Origin: Deinococcus sp045062605 | Lineage (GTDB): Bacteria; Deinococcota; Deinococci; Deinococcales; Deinococcaceae | Assembly: GCF_045062605.1 (NCBI RefSeq) | Contig: NZ_JBJGDW010000007.1 | Coordinates: forward strand, 1-64,000 | Direction of reading: 5' to 3' | Length of the DNA stretch: 64,000 nucleotides | Shown: positions 16,833 to 26,698 of the stretch, piece after piece | Numbering within the stretch: the first letter of the stretch is position 1 | Layout of the letters: each line of letters begins with the position of its first letter | Translations under genes and position numbers: made by a program | The notes under the pieces: generated by a model | What the model was told of the DNA's origin: nothing | Database searches by the model: none | The model's input: only the letters and a program-made list of their open reading frames with translations

Positions 16833-18107
16833 CTAATGCCTGCGCCGGAGTGCGAAGACGGCGGCGATCAGGCCCAGCCCGGCCAGCAGCCATACACCCG
16901 CCGAAGAGATGCAGCGCGGCTGATTCACCTGTTTCAGAATGATCTCCAGCGCCTGTTCATGCGGAGTGCGGGGTGGCGGGGCCAGGGTGGTGGCGGGCAA
17001 TTCCAGGTCCGCGTGCAGCACGTCCGTGAGATAGGCGTCCTCGCGCGGGTGGCCGCTGTGGGCGGCGAGCTGCTGGCCCACCATCCGCAATTCCGCGTGG
17101 GGACCGTCCGCCACCCAGGGCGTCAGCGCCAGGAAGCCGGGGCGCGGATCGGTCATCACGTAGCTGCGAAGCTCCGGGGCGTCCGCCGAGCGGCCCGTGA
17201 TGGCGCTCTGGCCGTCGAAGCTCAGGTCCAGCAGGTTGCCCACCACCATCGGATTGACCGCGTAACGGATGTTCTTCCCCGTGGCGGTGGCGGTCCAGCT
17301 CGATTCCAGCCACGCCACCGGCTGATCGCGCAGGTGGGCTGCGTCCGGGGGCAGACCTTCTTTCGAGGTCCACGCTGCGCCGTTGGCATCCGGTTGCAGA
17401 AGCACGGTGCAGCCACCCGCCTCCAGCCGCCCGATCACGTCGGCGCGGAAGGCGTCCAGGCTGATGGCGACGCCCAGATCCCCCACCGGAGTCGGGAAGA
17501 CCCGCATCTCGCTGAGCCTGCCCGGCGTGAGGTCCACGCCGCCCGCCTCCTCGTCGGGGGTCAGGTGGACCTTGTCGGTTACGCCGATCAGGGTGCCGTC
17601 TGGGGCCAGCAGCACGGTCTGGTTGGTCAGGGTGGCCGCCCCGCGCACAGGCTGGCCGCCCACCACGCGGTAGCGCGGCATGGGTGCAGAGCCGCAGCAC
17701 AGGTACACACCGTACTCGCGCGCCAGATCGCGGCAGGTGTGCAGGTACAGGCGGGTGTTGTCGGCGCTGCCTGCCAGTTGCAGCGCGCGGATAGGGGAGA
17801 CCATCTCGCGCAGCAGCACCGGCAAGGCGCGGGGCAGGCGGGCCAGGAACAGGGCCAGGGCCACGCGCTCGAAGGTTTTCAGGGGCAGCGCCCAGCCCGC
17901 GCCGCGCAGCACCAGCGGCAGGCCATTCAGCTCGGTCAGGACCACCAAGTTGGGACGGTCCGGCGATAGGTGGGACTGCGCCGCCTCTAGCTGGCCGCGC
18001 ATCCAGCCCCGGAAGGCGTCGTCGCTGACGAAGTTCTCAGGGCTCCATTTCGGCTGCACGGCGATGGCCCGGAAGCGGCGCAGTGCGGCAGTTTGCGGGA
18101 CAGTCAT
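16833..18107 (-). CDS. Nitrilase-superfamily protein lacking the catalytic Cys
   Basis: The 424-aa protein has the carbon-nitrogen hydrolase fold. The Glu (VVLTELNG) and Lys (GVTDKVHLTPDEE) of the catalytic triad are present. The nucleophile position, normally (I)CxD, reads GVAISLDAF, with Ser encoded by AGC. A C-terminal membrane anchor (GVWLLAGLGLIAAVFALRRRH) follows a Pro-rich linker. It is longer than typical nitrilases. It may be a pseudoenzyme or an unusual Ser variant. A TAGCCT hexamer six bases before the ATG suggests a leaderless transcript. It stands alone between the tRNAs and der. Confidence 0.78.
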   Translation of the reverse strand: MTVPQTAALRRFRAIAVQPKWSPENFVSDDAFRGWMRGQLEAAQSHLSPDRPNLVVLTELNGLPLVLRGAGWALPLKTFERVALALFLARLPRALPVLLREMVSPIRALQLAGSADNTRLYLHTCRDLAREYGVYLCCGSAPMPRYRVVGGQPVRGAATLTNQTVLLAPDGTLIGVTDKVHLTPDEEAGGVDLTPGRLSEMRVFPTPVGDLGVAISLDAFRADVIGRLEAGGCTVLLQPDANGAAWTSKEGLPPDAAHLRDQPVAWLESSWTATATGKNIRYAVNPMVVGNLLDLSFDGQSAITGRSADAPELRSYVMTDPRPGFLALTPWVADGPHAELRMVGQQLAAHSGHPREDAYLTDVLHADLELPATTLAPPPRTPHEQALEIILKQVNQPRCISSAGVWLLAGLGLIAAVFALRRRH

Positions 18108-18153
18108 GCCCGCAGGCTAACGGTTCAGCAGTAGCGCGGGGCTTGCCAGAGGG

Positions 18154-19479
<1,326 letters not shown>

Positions 19480-19751
19480 TTTTAAACGCTCCTTCGGTTT
19501 CGGTCAGCCCCGGCGTCAGGGGCTTTCCCGCCGATCTTCCCCCCGTGGTTCTCGCCGACGTGGCGAAGCGCAGGGGAAGTACAAGAGGAACAGCCTAGTG
19601 GTCCTGGGAAGGCAGAACAAGGGCGGTAGGCACTATTGTCCTGCCCTCGCCCGCACCACCTGACAGGGTATTGAAGTTCAGGGCCAGGAGCTGACCCGGA
19701 GTCTTGAAGTTTTTCTCGTTGCTGGGTTCGTATTCGCTCTAATGTAAGAAC
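19480..19751. other. Divergent intergenic region
   Basis: This region of about 270 bp separates der from the divergent GGDEF/EAL gene. TAATGT at 19740-19745 lies six bases before the ATG at 19752 and is the likely leaderless -10. No convincing -35 or operator was found. Confidence 0.4.
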
Positions 19752-20378
19752 ATGCTCAATCTGTGGTTCCGGCCAGTGCTGATCGGGGCGGTGTATCTGC
19801 TGGCGTGGTACGGACTGGATGTGGCCTCGCAGCAGTTCGCCACCTCGCCGGAGGTGACAGTGTGGTATCCGGCGGTGGCGCTGGACGTGGTGCTGCTGCT
19901 GGTCTTTGGCCTGCGCTTCTGGCCGCTGCTGATCCTGAGCCGACTGGTGCATGCCTTTTTCGTGGTAGAGACCCTGCCTATCTTGCCGCTGCTGGGCTAC
20001 ATCGCGGCGGTGGTGGGGGCCACCACCGGCGGGGCCTGGTTGCTGCTAAGAGCACTGAACGTTGACCCCCGGCTACCGCGCCTGCGCGACGTGGCGCTGT
20101 TCGTGACGGTGGCGATGCTGGGCGCGCCGATGGTGATGTCGGCCTTGCAGGTCTTTAACCTGACGGTGGCCGGGCTGCTTCCCGCTTCGAAGGGGTTGAC
20201 CCTGACCCTGCAACTGTGGGCGGGCAGCGCCACCGGCGTCGGGCTGCTGGCCCCGCCGCTGCTGCTGTGGCTGGGGCGCTGGCCGGGGCTGTGGTCGTCT
20301 GCCCCCGCACAGGCCCCCGCGTTCCCACCGGAGACCCGGCCCAAATCAGAGGTCTGGCCCTAGGCGCGCGACGCTGCC

Positions 20379-22064
20379 GTGGCCGCCGTGCTGGTGGTGG
20401 CGGCGGTCTGGGCCGGGTACGGCGGGCCGCGCGGCACCACCCTGAATTACAGCTACGTCCTGTTCATTCCAGTGCTGTGGATTGCCACCCGGCACGGTTT
20501 TGTCCCCGCCGCCGTGTGTGTGCTGGCCCTGAACGTGGGCGTGGCCCTGCTGACCGGAGGCCAGATCGCGGAAACGAGCGGGCTGGCCCTGCAATTCGGG
20601 CTGGTCACGGTAACGGTCTCGGGGCTGCTGCTGGGGGCGGTGATCCGCGAGCGACAGCACCTGAGTGCGCGGCTGGCTTACCTGGCGCTGCACGATCCGC
20701 TGACCGGGCTGGGCAACCGCCGCCTGTTTGGCGAGCGTGTGGCGCGGGCGCTGGAGGCGTCCCCGGCCCCCAACAGTCTGGCCGTGCTGCTGATGGATTT
20801 CGACAACTTCAAGGCCATTAACGACAGCCTGGGCCACAGCGCCGGGGATCAGGTGCTGATCCTGACCGGGCAGCGCCTTCAGGCGGGCGTGCGTCCGGGT
20901 GACACGGTGGCCCGGCTGGGCGGCGACGAATTCGCCGTGCTGCTGTGTGATCTGCCCGGCCCCCAGCATGCTTCCGAGGCGGCGGACCGCCTGCTGCGCG
21001 CGCTGGAGCCGACGATTTCCGTGCAGGGTCTGGAATTACAGGTGCGCGCCAGCCTGGGCATTGCGCTGTATGACGATCTGGGCGGCGATCTGGGCGGCGA
21101 TCTGGGCGGCGGCACACCGCTGGACGGCGGAACCCTACTGCGAAACGCGGACGTGGCCCTGTACCACGCCAAGGCCCACAGCCGGGGCCGCGCCCAGGTC
21201 TTCGACGCCTCCATGCACCGCGAGGTTCTGGACCGCCTGGAACTGGAAACCGAGTTGCGGGTGGCCATCGGCAGCGGCGCGCTGGAGGTTCACTATCAGC
21301 CTGTCGTCGATCTCGACAGCGGCCATCTGCGGGGGTTCGAGGCCCTGGTCCGCTGGCCCCACCCCACGCGCGGCCTGCTGTCTCCCGAAGCCTTCATTCC
21401 GCTGGCCGAGGACACCGGCCTGATCGTGCCGCTGGACCGCTGGACGCTGCGGACGGCGGCCCACGAGGCGGCCACATGGCCCGCCCTGCCCGGACGCATG
21501 GCCCCGGCGCTGGGCGTCAACCTGACGGCAGCCCAGATGCATCTGCCCGGTCTGGTGGCCGAGGTCCGGGGCGTGCTGGGCAGCAGCGGGCTGGCCCCCG
21601 AGCGCCTGACGCTGGAGCTGACCGAGAACGTCCTGATGAATGACCGTAACACCACCCTGGACACCATGCGGACGCTGCGCGAACTGGGCGTGGGGCTGGC
21701 TCTGGACGATTTCGGCACCGGGTACTCGTCACTGAGTTACCTGCGCCAGTTCCCGATCAGTGACCTGAAGGTGGACCGCAGCTTTATCGCCGATCTGGAC
21801 GGCGGCCACACTGGCACGGCGCTGGTGCGCGCGGTGTCCGAACTGGGGCAGGCGCTGGGGCTGACCAGCGTGGCCGAGGGCATCGAGACGCCTGAGCAGT
21901 TCGCGCAGGTTCGGGCGCTGGGCTTCACGCTGGCGCAGGGTTTTTACATCTCGCCCCCGCTGGAAGCCGCCGCCGCCCGCGCACTGGCGCAACAGGCCGG
22001 CCCCCTGGTGGTCATGGAGCTGCCGCCAACAGTGGAAACAAAAGCTGACACGGATGCTGTATGA
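20379..22064 (+). CDS. Downstream GGDEF/EAL part of the interrupted c-di-GMP gene
   Basis: This open frame of 561 aa keeps three or more membrane helices (about residues 1-80), the complete GGDEF domain (about 100-270) and the EAL domain (about 290-545). All signature residues for diguanylate cyclase and phosphodiesterase are visible, so activity is possible if it is translated from the GTG. No Shine-Dalgarno sequence supports that GTG. A loop inside the GGDEF domain is expanded by three 12-bp repeats (21075-21110), coding for repeated DLGG. Confidence 0.6.
   Translation: MAAVLVVAAVWAGYGGPRGTTLNYSYVLFIPVLWIATRHGFVPAAVCVLALNVGVALLTGGQIAETSGLALQFGLVTVTVSGLLLGAVIRERQHLSARLAYLALHDPLTGLGNRRLFGERVARALEASPAPNSLAVLLMDFDNFKAINDSLGHSAGDQVLILTGQRLQAGVRPGDTVARLGGDEFAVLLCDLPGPQHASEAADRLLRALEPTISVQGLELQVRASLGIALYDDLGGDLGGDLGGGTPLDGGTLLRNADVALYHAKAHSRGRAQVFDASMHREVLDRLELETELRVAIGSGALEVHYQPVVDLDSGHLRGFEALVRWPHPTRGLLSPEAFIPLAEDTGLIVPLDRWTLRTAAHEAATWPALPGRMAPALGVNLTAAQMHLPGLVAEVRGVLGSSGLAPERLTLELTENVLMNDRNTTLDTMRTLRELGVGLALDDFGTGYSSLSYLRQFPISDLKVDRSFIADLDGGHTGTALVRAVSELGQALGLTSVAEGIETPEQFAQVRALGFTLAQGFYISPPLEAAAARALAQQAGPLVVMELPPTVETKADTDAV
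21075..21110 (+). repeat. Three tandem 12-bp repeats inside the GGDEF domain
   Basis: GATCTGGGCGGC occurs three times head to tail, coding for DLGG repeats in a loop that is short in most GGDEF domains. Copy number could vary without a frameshift. Confidence 0.85.
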
Positions 22065-22109
22065 CTTGTTCGCCACAACTGGAGCCGTAGCGTCGAGGTT
22101 GCCGTAACG

Positions 22110-22604
22110 TCAGGGGAGAGGTGCCCGTTCCAGCGTCAGAAAGCTGAGGTCATATGGATTGCGCTCGTCTGCCGCTCGCTCACGCCGCGCCGTTTCCGTC
22201 CACTGGCCCGGCAATTCGGGGAAGAAGGTGTCGCCGCCGATTTCCGCGTGAACCAGGGTGAGTTCCACCCGTTCCACCTGCGGCAGATACAGCCGGTAAA
22301 TCTCCTCGCCGCCGATGATCATGATGTCGGGTGCAGCGGCAGCAGTCAGAGCATCATCGGGAGAGTGGACCACCGTGCAGCCGGGTGCTTCAAACTCTAA
22401 ATTGCGGGTCAGAACGATGTTCTGTCTGTCGGGCAGCGGCCTGCCAATCGAGTCGTAGACCTTGCGGCCCATCACTACGGGTTTGCCCACGGTCAGCCGC
22501 TTGAAATGCGCCAGATCGGCGGGCAGACGCCACGGCAAGTCGCCGTCTTTGCCGATCACGCGGTTCTCGGCCATCGCCACCACGAACGTTAAACGGGGGG
22601 TCAA
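22110..22604 (-). CDS. folA: Dihydrofolate reductase
   Basis: This 164-aa enzyme reduces dihydrofolate to tetrahydrofolate with NADPH. Family segments are VVAMAENRVIGKDGDLPWRLPADLAHFK (active-site Asp/Trp region), GKPVVMGRKVYDSIG and the IIGGEEIY cofactor loop. The ATG overlaps the thyA stop (ATGA), so the two thymidylate-cycle genes are translationally coupled. Confidence 0.96.
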   Translation of the reverse strand: MTPRLTFVVAMAENRVIGKDGDLPWRLPADLAHFKRLTVGKPVVMGRKVYDSIGRPLPDRQNIVLTRNLEFEAPGCTVVHSPDDALTAAAAPDIMIIGGEEIYRLYLPQVERVELTLVHAEIGGDTFFPELPGQWTETARRERAADERNPYDLSFLTLERAPLP

Positions 22605-23395
22605 ACCGCCACCGTCGCCTTGATGTGAGGATGCGGCTCATAACCCGCGAGCTTAAAGTCCGCGTACTTGAAGGCCAGCAGGTCTTTTACGTCCGGGTTC
22701 AGGTGCATGGTGGGCAGCGGCCTGGGGTCACGCGACAGTTGCTCACGCGCCTGCTCCAGATGGTTGCTGTACAGGTGGCAGTCGCCGCCCGTCCAGACGA
22801 AGTCTCCTGGCTGCAAATCACAGACCTGCGCCACCATCATGGTCAACAGGGCATACGAGGCGATGTTGAATGGAACGCCGAGAAATACGTCCGCGCTACG
22901 CTGGTAGAGCTGGCAGCTCAGCCGGCCATCAGCCACGTAGAACTGGAATAACGCGTGGCACGCGGGCAGAGCCATGTTTTCAATCTCGCCCACGTTCCAC
23001 GCGCTGACGATCAATCGGCGAGAATCGGGGTTGGTCCTGATCTGATCCACCACCTGCGCGATCTGGTCGATGTGCCGCCCGTCCGGCGTGGGCCAGTTGC
23101 GCCATTGCACGCCGTACACCGGGCCGAGTTCGCCCTGCTCATCCGCCCACTCGTCCCAGATTTTTACACCGTTGTCCTGCAAATACCCCACGTTGCTGCT
23201 TCCCGAAAGAAACCACAGCAATTCGTGGATGACCGACTTCAGGTGAATCTTCTTGGTGGTTACCAGCGGGAAACCGGCGGCCAGATCAAAGCGCATCTGC
23301 GCGCCAAAAATGCTGTGGGTGCCGGTGCCGGTGCGATCTGTTTTCACCGCGCCGTGGTCCAGAATCTGCCGCATCAGGTCGAGGTAGGGCTGCAT
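22601..23395 (-). CDS. thyA: Thymidylate synthase
   Basis: This 264-aa enzyme methylates dUMP with methylene-tetrahydrofolate, making dTMP and the dihydrofolate used by the next gene. The nucleophile Cys lies in MALPACHALFQFYV, and the QRSADVFLGVPFNIASYALL and HLYSNHLEQA segments are canonical. The start at 23395 (MQPYLDLMRQIL) matches ThyA proteins; the upstream extension to 23443 is unlikely. TACACT (23407-23402) six bases before the ATG suggests leaderless transcription of the thyA-folA pair. Confidence 0.96.
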   Translation of the reverse strand: MQPYLDLMRQILDHGAVKTDRTGTGTHSIFGAQMRFDLAAGFPLVTTKKIHLKSVIHELLWFLSGSSNVGYLQDNGVKIWDEWADEQGELGPVYGVQWRNWPTPDGRHIDQIAQVVDQIRTNPDSRRLIVSAWNVGEIENMALPACHALFQFYVADGRLSCQLYQRSADVFLGVPFNIASYALLTMMVAQVCDLQPGDFVWTGGDCHLYSNHLEQAREQLSRDPRPLPTMHLNPDVKDLLAFKYADFKLAGYEPHPHIKATVAV

Positions 23396-23491
23396 GGCCA
23401 CAGTGTAGAGGAGGCCGACTGGCAGCCCGACGCGTGTTCCCACTTCCTTTATCCTCGGCGGCCAGAACGGTATTTGTTCTTACTCTATGGG

Positions 23492-24028
23492 ATGGCACTC
23501 TTCCGAAACATTGTGATCGGCCTGATCGGTGGGGCCGTGGGGACGCTGGCGATGGGGCAGTACTGGACGCGGGTGGCCCCGCTGCTTCAGGGCGACGGGG
23601 ACGGTGATCAGAAGCCGACGCCGGACCGCCACAGCATCGCGCCGCTGGGGCAGTTGCACGCGCCCGGCGAAAGCAGCACTGCCGCCCTGGGACGGTTGGC
23701 ATACGAGGCTGCCGAGGGCCACACCCCCAGGAAAGACGGCACCCGCACCGCTCTCAGCGAGGGCGTTCATTGGGGCATGGGCGTATTGAACGGCGGGCTA
23801 TACGGCGCGCTGGCTGGCCCCGATCAGCCGCTCAAGGCCGCCATCTTCGGCGTTGGCCTGTGGGCGCTGATGGACGAGGGACTGGTGCCGCTGATGGGGC
23901 TTCAGGACGGCCCCGGTGGGTCCACGCCGAAGGGCCACATCAACCGTCTGGGCGCGCATCTGGCCTATGGTCTGGGACTGGGATTGACCGCGCTGTCGCT
24001 GGACAGGGTGCTGCCGGACGGGAAATAG
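23492..24028 (+). CDS. DUF1440-like membrane protein
   Basis: The 178-aa protein begins with a glycine-rich membrane segment (IVIGLIGGAVGTLAMG) and has further hydrophobic stretches around GMGVLNGGLYGALAG and LAYGLGLGLTALSL. This layout resembles DUF1440 proteins of unknown function. The start at 23492 is supported by TACTCT five bases before the ATG (leaderless). It is convergent with sufE and divergent from thyA. Confidence 0.65.
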   Translation: MALFRNIVIGLIGGAVGTLAMGQYWTRVAPLLQGDGDGDQKPTPDRHSIAPLGQLHAPGESSTAALGRLAYEAAEGHTPRKDGTRTALSEGVHWGMGVLNGGLYGALAGPDQPLKAAIFGVGLWALMDEGLVPLMGLQDGPGGSTPKGHINRLGAHLAYGLGLGLTALSLDRVLPDGK

Positions 24029-24034
24029 ACAAAA

Positions 24035-24059
24035 CCCCTCTCCACTTGCAGGAAAGGGG
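24035..24059 (-). terminator. Stem-loop, terminator of sufE (short repeat copy 1)
   Basis: CCCCTCTCC and GGAAAGGGG arms pair around ACTTGCA with one mismatch. Read on the minus strand the hairpin is followed by TTTTG just beyond the sufE stop. It shares its core with stem-loops at 51087 and 56647. Confidence 0.65.
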
Positions 24060-24087
24060 CCAATCTTTCAGAACAGAAGCTGAGGCT

Positions 24088-24564
24088 CTAGCTTTCCGCC
24101 TTCTCACCTTCCCGCACCACGTTCTTCAGGCGCATCAGGATCGCGCCCATGCCGCGCAGGCGCATCGGCGTGATCAGTTCGGACAGGCCCATGTTCATGT
24201 AGAAGTCGTCGGGGATGTTCAGGATGGTCTCGGGCGAGGCCCCGTCCAGCGCTTCATGCAGGATGCCCGCGTAGCCGCGCACGGTGGGGGCTTCCTCCGG
24301 CACCTTGAAATACATGTTGACGCCGCCGCTCCCGTCCTGCTCGGTCACCAGGAAAAACGGGCTGGTACATTCGGGCACCGGCTGCATAAATTCCGGGTGT
24401 TCCACGTACTTGGCGGGCAGCGGCGGCAGCTTGCGGCTGTATTCCAGCAGGGCTTGCAGGCGTAGCGACTTGGGCGCGCTCTTGAACATGCTCACGATGC
24501 CCTGGAGCTTGTCAGGGAGGACGGCGCTGTCATCTATGTTGCTGGAGGAAGGGTCAGAGGTCAT
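24088..24564 (-). CDS. sufE: SufE family sulfur-acceptor protein
   Basis: This 158-aa protein accepts persulfide sulfur from a cysteine desulfurase and passes it to Fe-S cluster assembly. The acceptor Cys lies in PVPECTSPFFL, and the family segments KYVEHPEF and VRGYAGILHEAL are present. TACAGT five bases before the ATG suggests a leaderless mRNA. It is divergent from a sulfurtransferase gene, which fits a shared sulfur-metabolism neighbourhood. Confidence 0.9.
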   Translation of the reverse strand: MTSDPSSSNIDDSAVLPDKLQGIVSMFKSAPKSLRLQALLEYSRKLPPLPAKYVEHPEFMQPVPECTSPFFLVTEQDGSGGVNMYFKVPEEAPTVRGYAGILHEALDGASPETILNIPDDFYMNMGLSELITPMRLRGMGAILMRLKNVVREGEKAES

Positions 24565-24611
24565 GCGTCACTGTACCGCCCTGCCCCGGCCCGCTATGGT
24601 GAGGTTTGTCC

Positions 24612-24632
24612 AGTTGACATGATCGGTCAACT
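24612..24632. promoter_or_regulatory. Inverted repeat between sufE and the sulfurtransferase gene
   Basis: AGTTGAC and GTCAACT are perfect 7-bp arms around ATGATCG. They overlap TTGACA (24614-24619) and adjoin a second palindrome, CAACTAGTTG (24628-24637). This is a possible operator over a promoter, but no good -10 at 17 bp was found. Confidence 0.45.
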
Positions 24633-24694
24633 AGTTGTGAAGGCTAGACTTGGGCCAGAAGACCTGAGCAGCAAAAACTTTGGAGGTTCGATTT

Positions 24695-25555
<861 letters not shown>

Positions 25556-25658
25556 GCGGCGGGGCGGGTGGCCTGCTGGGGGAAGGGATGTGCAATTCCC
25601 GGCATTCATCCTCGCAGCGGGCAGAACCCCGTGAGAGGGCGGGCCGTAACCTGCGGCC

Positions 25659-26078
25659 ATGATATTCGTGGTGGTTGTGGCCGTGTTGCTGCTGGCAGCG
25701 TTGTGGTGGCGGGGCAAGGGTCTACGTGGGCTGCGTCCGCCCGGCACCGCCCATCTGGACGAGGAAACCGCCGAGAGGCCCGATCTGGACCCCGCTGCCA
25801 TCGCCGCCGCCCGCGCCCGCATTTCCCAGGACATTCCCGACGAGGTGCTGTCCGACGTGCTGCTGGACGCCAGCCCCGCGCAGGCTGCCCGGATGTTTTC
25901 CGCCGTGCCCGCTGCGGTGATGGCCGACGCGCTGGGGTATGGTCACGACGTCCAGCAGCCGCGTGCCAGCGCCGCCGAACTGGCCCAGCTCCAGGGAGCA
26001 GGCAACGCCGTGGACGATCTGGAAATCTTCAACTTCATCCCCGACGATTTTCCGGTAGACGGGACACACGGGCGCTGA
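25659..26078 (+). CDS. Small membrane-anchored protein of unknown function
   Basis: The 139-aa protein starts with a single membrane helix (MIFVVVVAVLLLAALWW). A cytoplasmic acidic, Ala-rich domain follows, with segments PDEVLSDVLLDASPAQAARMF and DDLEIFNFIPDDFPVDG. No known family is recognised. TAACCT (25647-25652) six bases before the ATG supports the start as leaderless. Confidence 0.7.
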   Translation: MIFVVVVAVLLLAALWWRGKGLRGLRPPGTAHLDEETAERPDLDPAAIAAARARISQDIPDEVLSDVLLDASPAQAARMFSAVPAAVMADALGYGHDVQQPRASAAELAQLQGAGNAVDDLEIFNFIPDDFPVDGTHGR

Positions 26079-26109
26079 TTTCAGCAAGGCCGTTCTTAAA
26101 AACATTTGA

Positions 26110-26240
26110 TACGAACTCCGTCTGTTTCGTGAATAAACCGGGAAAGCGCCGATCTACCAACTCCATGCCCGGAACCCGCTCTTCTTCTCGCATCCGCTCG
26201 GATTTCACCATTTTTGTAAATGATTCAATCGGAGTCCGTA
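26110..26240 (-). repeat. TA-bounded inverted-repeat element, copy A
   Basis: This 131-bp diverged copy begins TACGAACTCCG and ends CGGAGTCCGTA; the arms extend outward as TTTGA/TCAAA. The interior keeps the CGTCTGTTTCG and CCCGGAACCCG blocks shared with copies B-D but has lost most of the internal hairpin. Orientation is opposite to copies C and D. Confidence 0.8.
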
Positions 26241-26325
26241 TCAAACAGACTGGAGGCCGCAGAGCTTGGCACTCCAGTTTTTCTTCTGGGACAGTTAAAT
26301 TGACTGGCAGTTAAACTCGGGGTGA

Positions 26326-26586
26326 ATGAATGCTTCTGTTGTCCGGCGCACCCTCGTCCATCTGCGGGATGAGGCGGGCGCAACGCTGCTGACGCTGGAC
26401 GTGTTGATGGACGGATGGGTGCGGCTGCGCCACCTGAAAGGGCAGCCCACCCTGTGTGCCGAGATAATCGAGGATCTCTTGCTGGCCGCTGCCGCCTCTG
26501 ATCTGGACCCTGGACTCCATGCCGCGCTGCTGTGGGAGCTGGATCTGCTGGCCCTGCGTGGCGACGGCGGCTGGCGGCCCAGCTGA
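26326..26586 (+). CDS. Hypothetical 86-aa protein
   Basis: This short acidic protein (MNASVVRRTLVHLRDEAG...) has even amino-acid use and a predicted helical C-terminal half. TAAACT (26312-26317) lies eight bases before the ATG, a leaderless-type start. It follows repeat copy A by 85 bp. No family is recognised. Confidence 0.5.
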   Translation: MNASVVRRTLVHLRDEAGATLLTLDVLMDGWVRLRHLKGQPTLCAEIIEDLLLAAAASDLDPGLHAALLWELDLLALRGDGGWRPS

Positions 26587-26698
26587 TTCCTGCATGACCT
26601 CCCCACTTTAGAGCTACCCTGGAAAGCGCATCGACAACCCAACCCTGCCGCCCCTGTGCGGCGAGTGCCGTTGCCTGCTTTCCCGGAGGTTTTTTGCC

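Larger units (their letters stand above)
19752..22064 (+). pseudogene. MASE1-GGDEF-EAL cyclic-di-GMP protein interrupted by an in-frame TAG
   Basis: Two reading frames, 19752-20363 and 20379-22064, are in the same phase and separated by one TAG (20361-20363). Read through, they give a protein of about 770 aa. An eight-helix-like MASE1 sensor comes first and is broken after roughly five segments. It is followed by a GGDEF domain with intact RLGGDEF and an RxxD inhibitory site five residues before it, then an EAL domain with FEALVRW, LELTEN and DDFGTGYSSL. The downstream part could still be made from GTG 20379 with its remaining membrane helices. A C-to-T change of CAG would explain the stop. 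It may therefore be a recent nonsense mutant, a split gene or a sequencing error. Confidence 0.8.
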
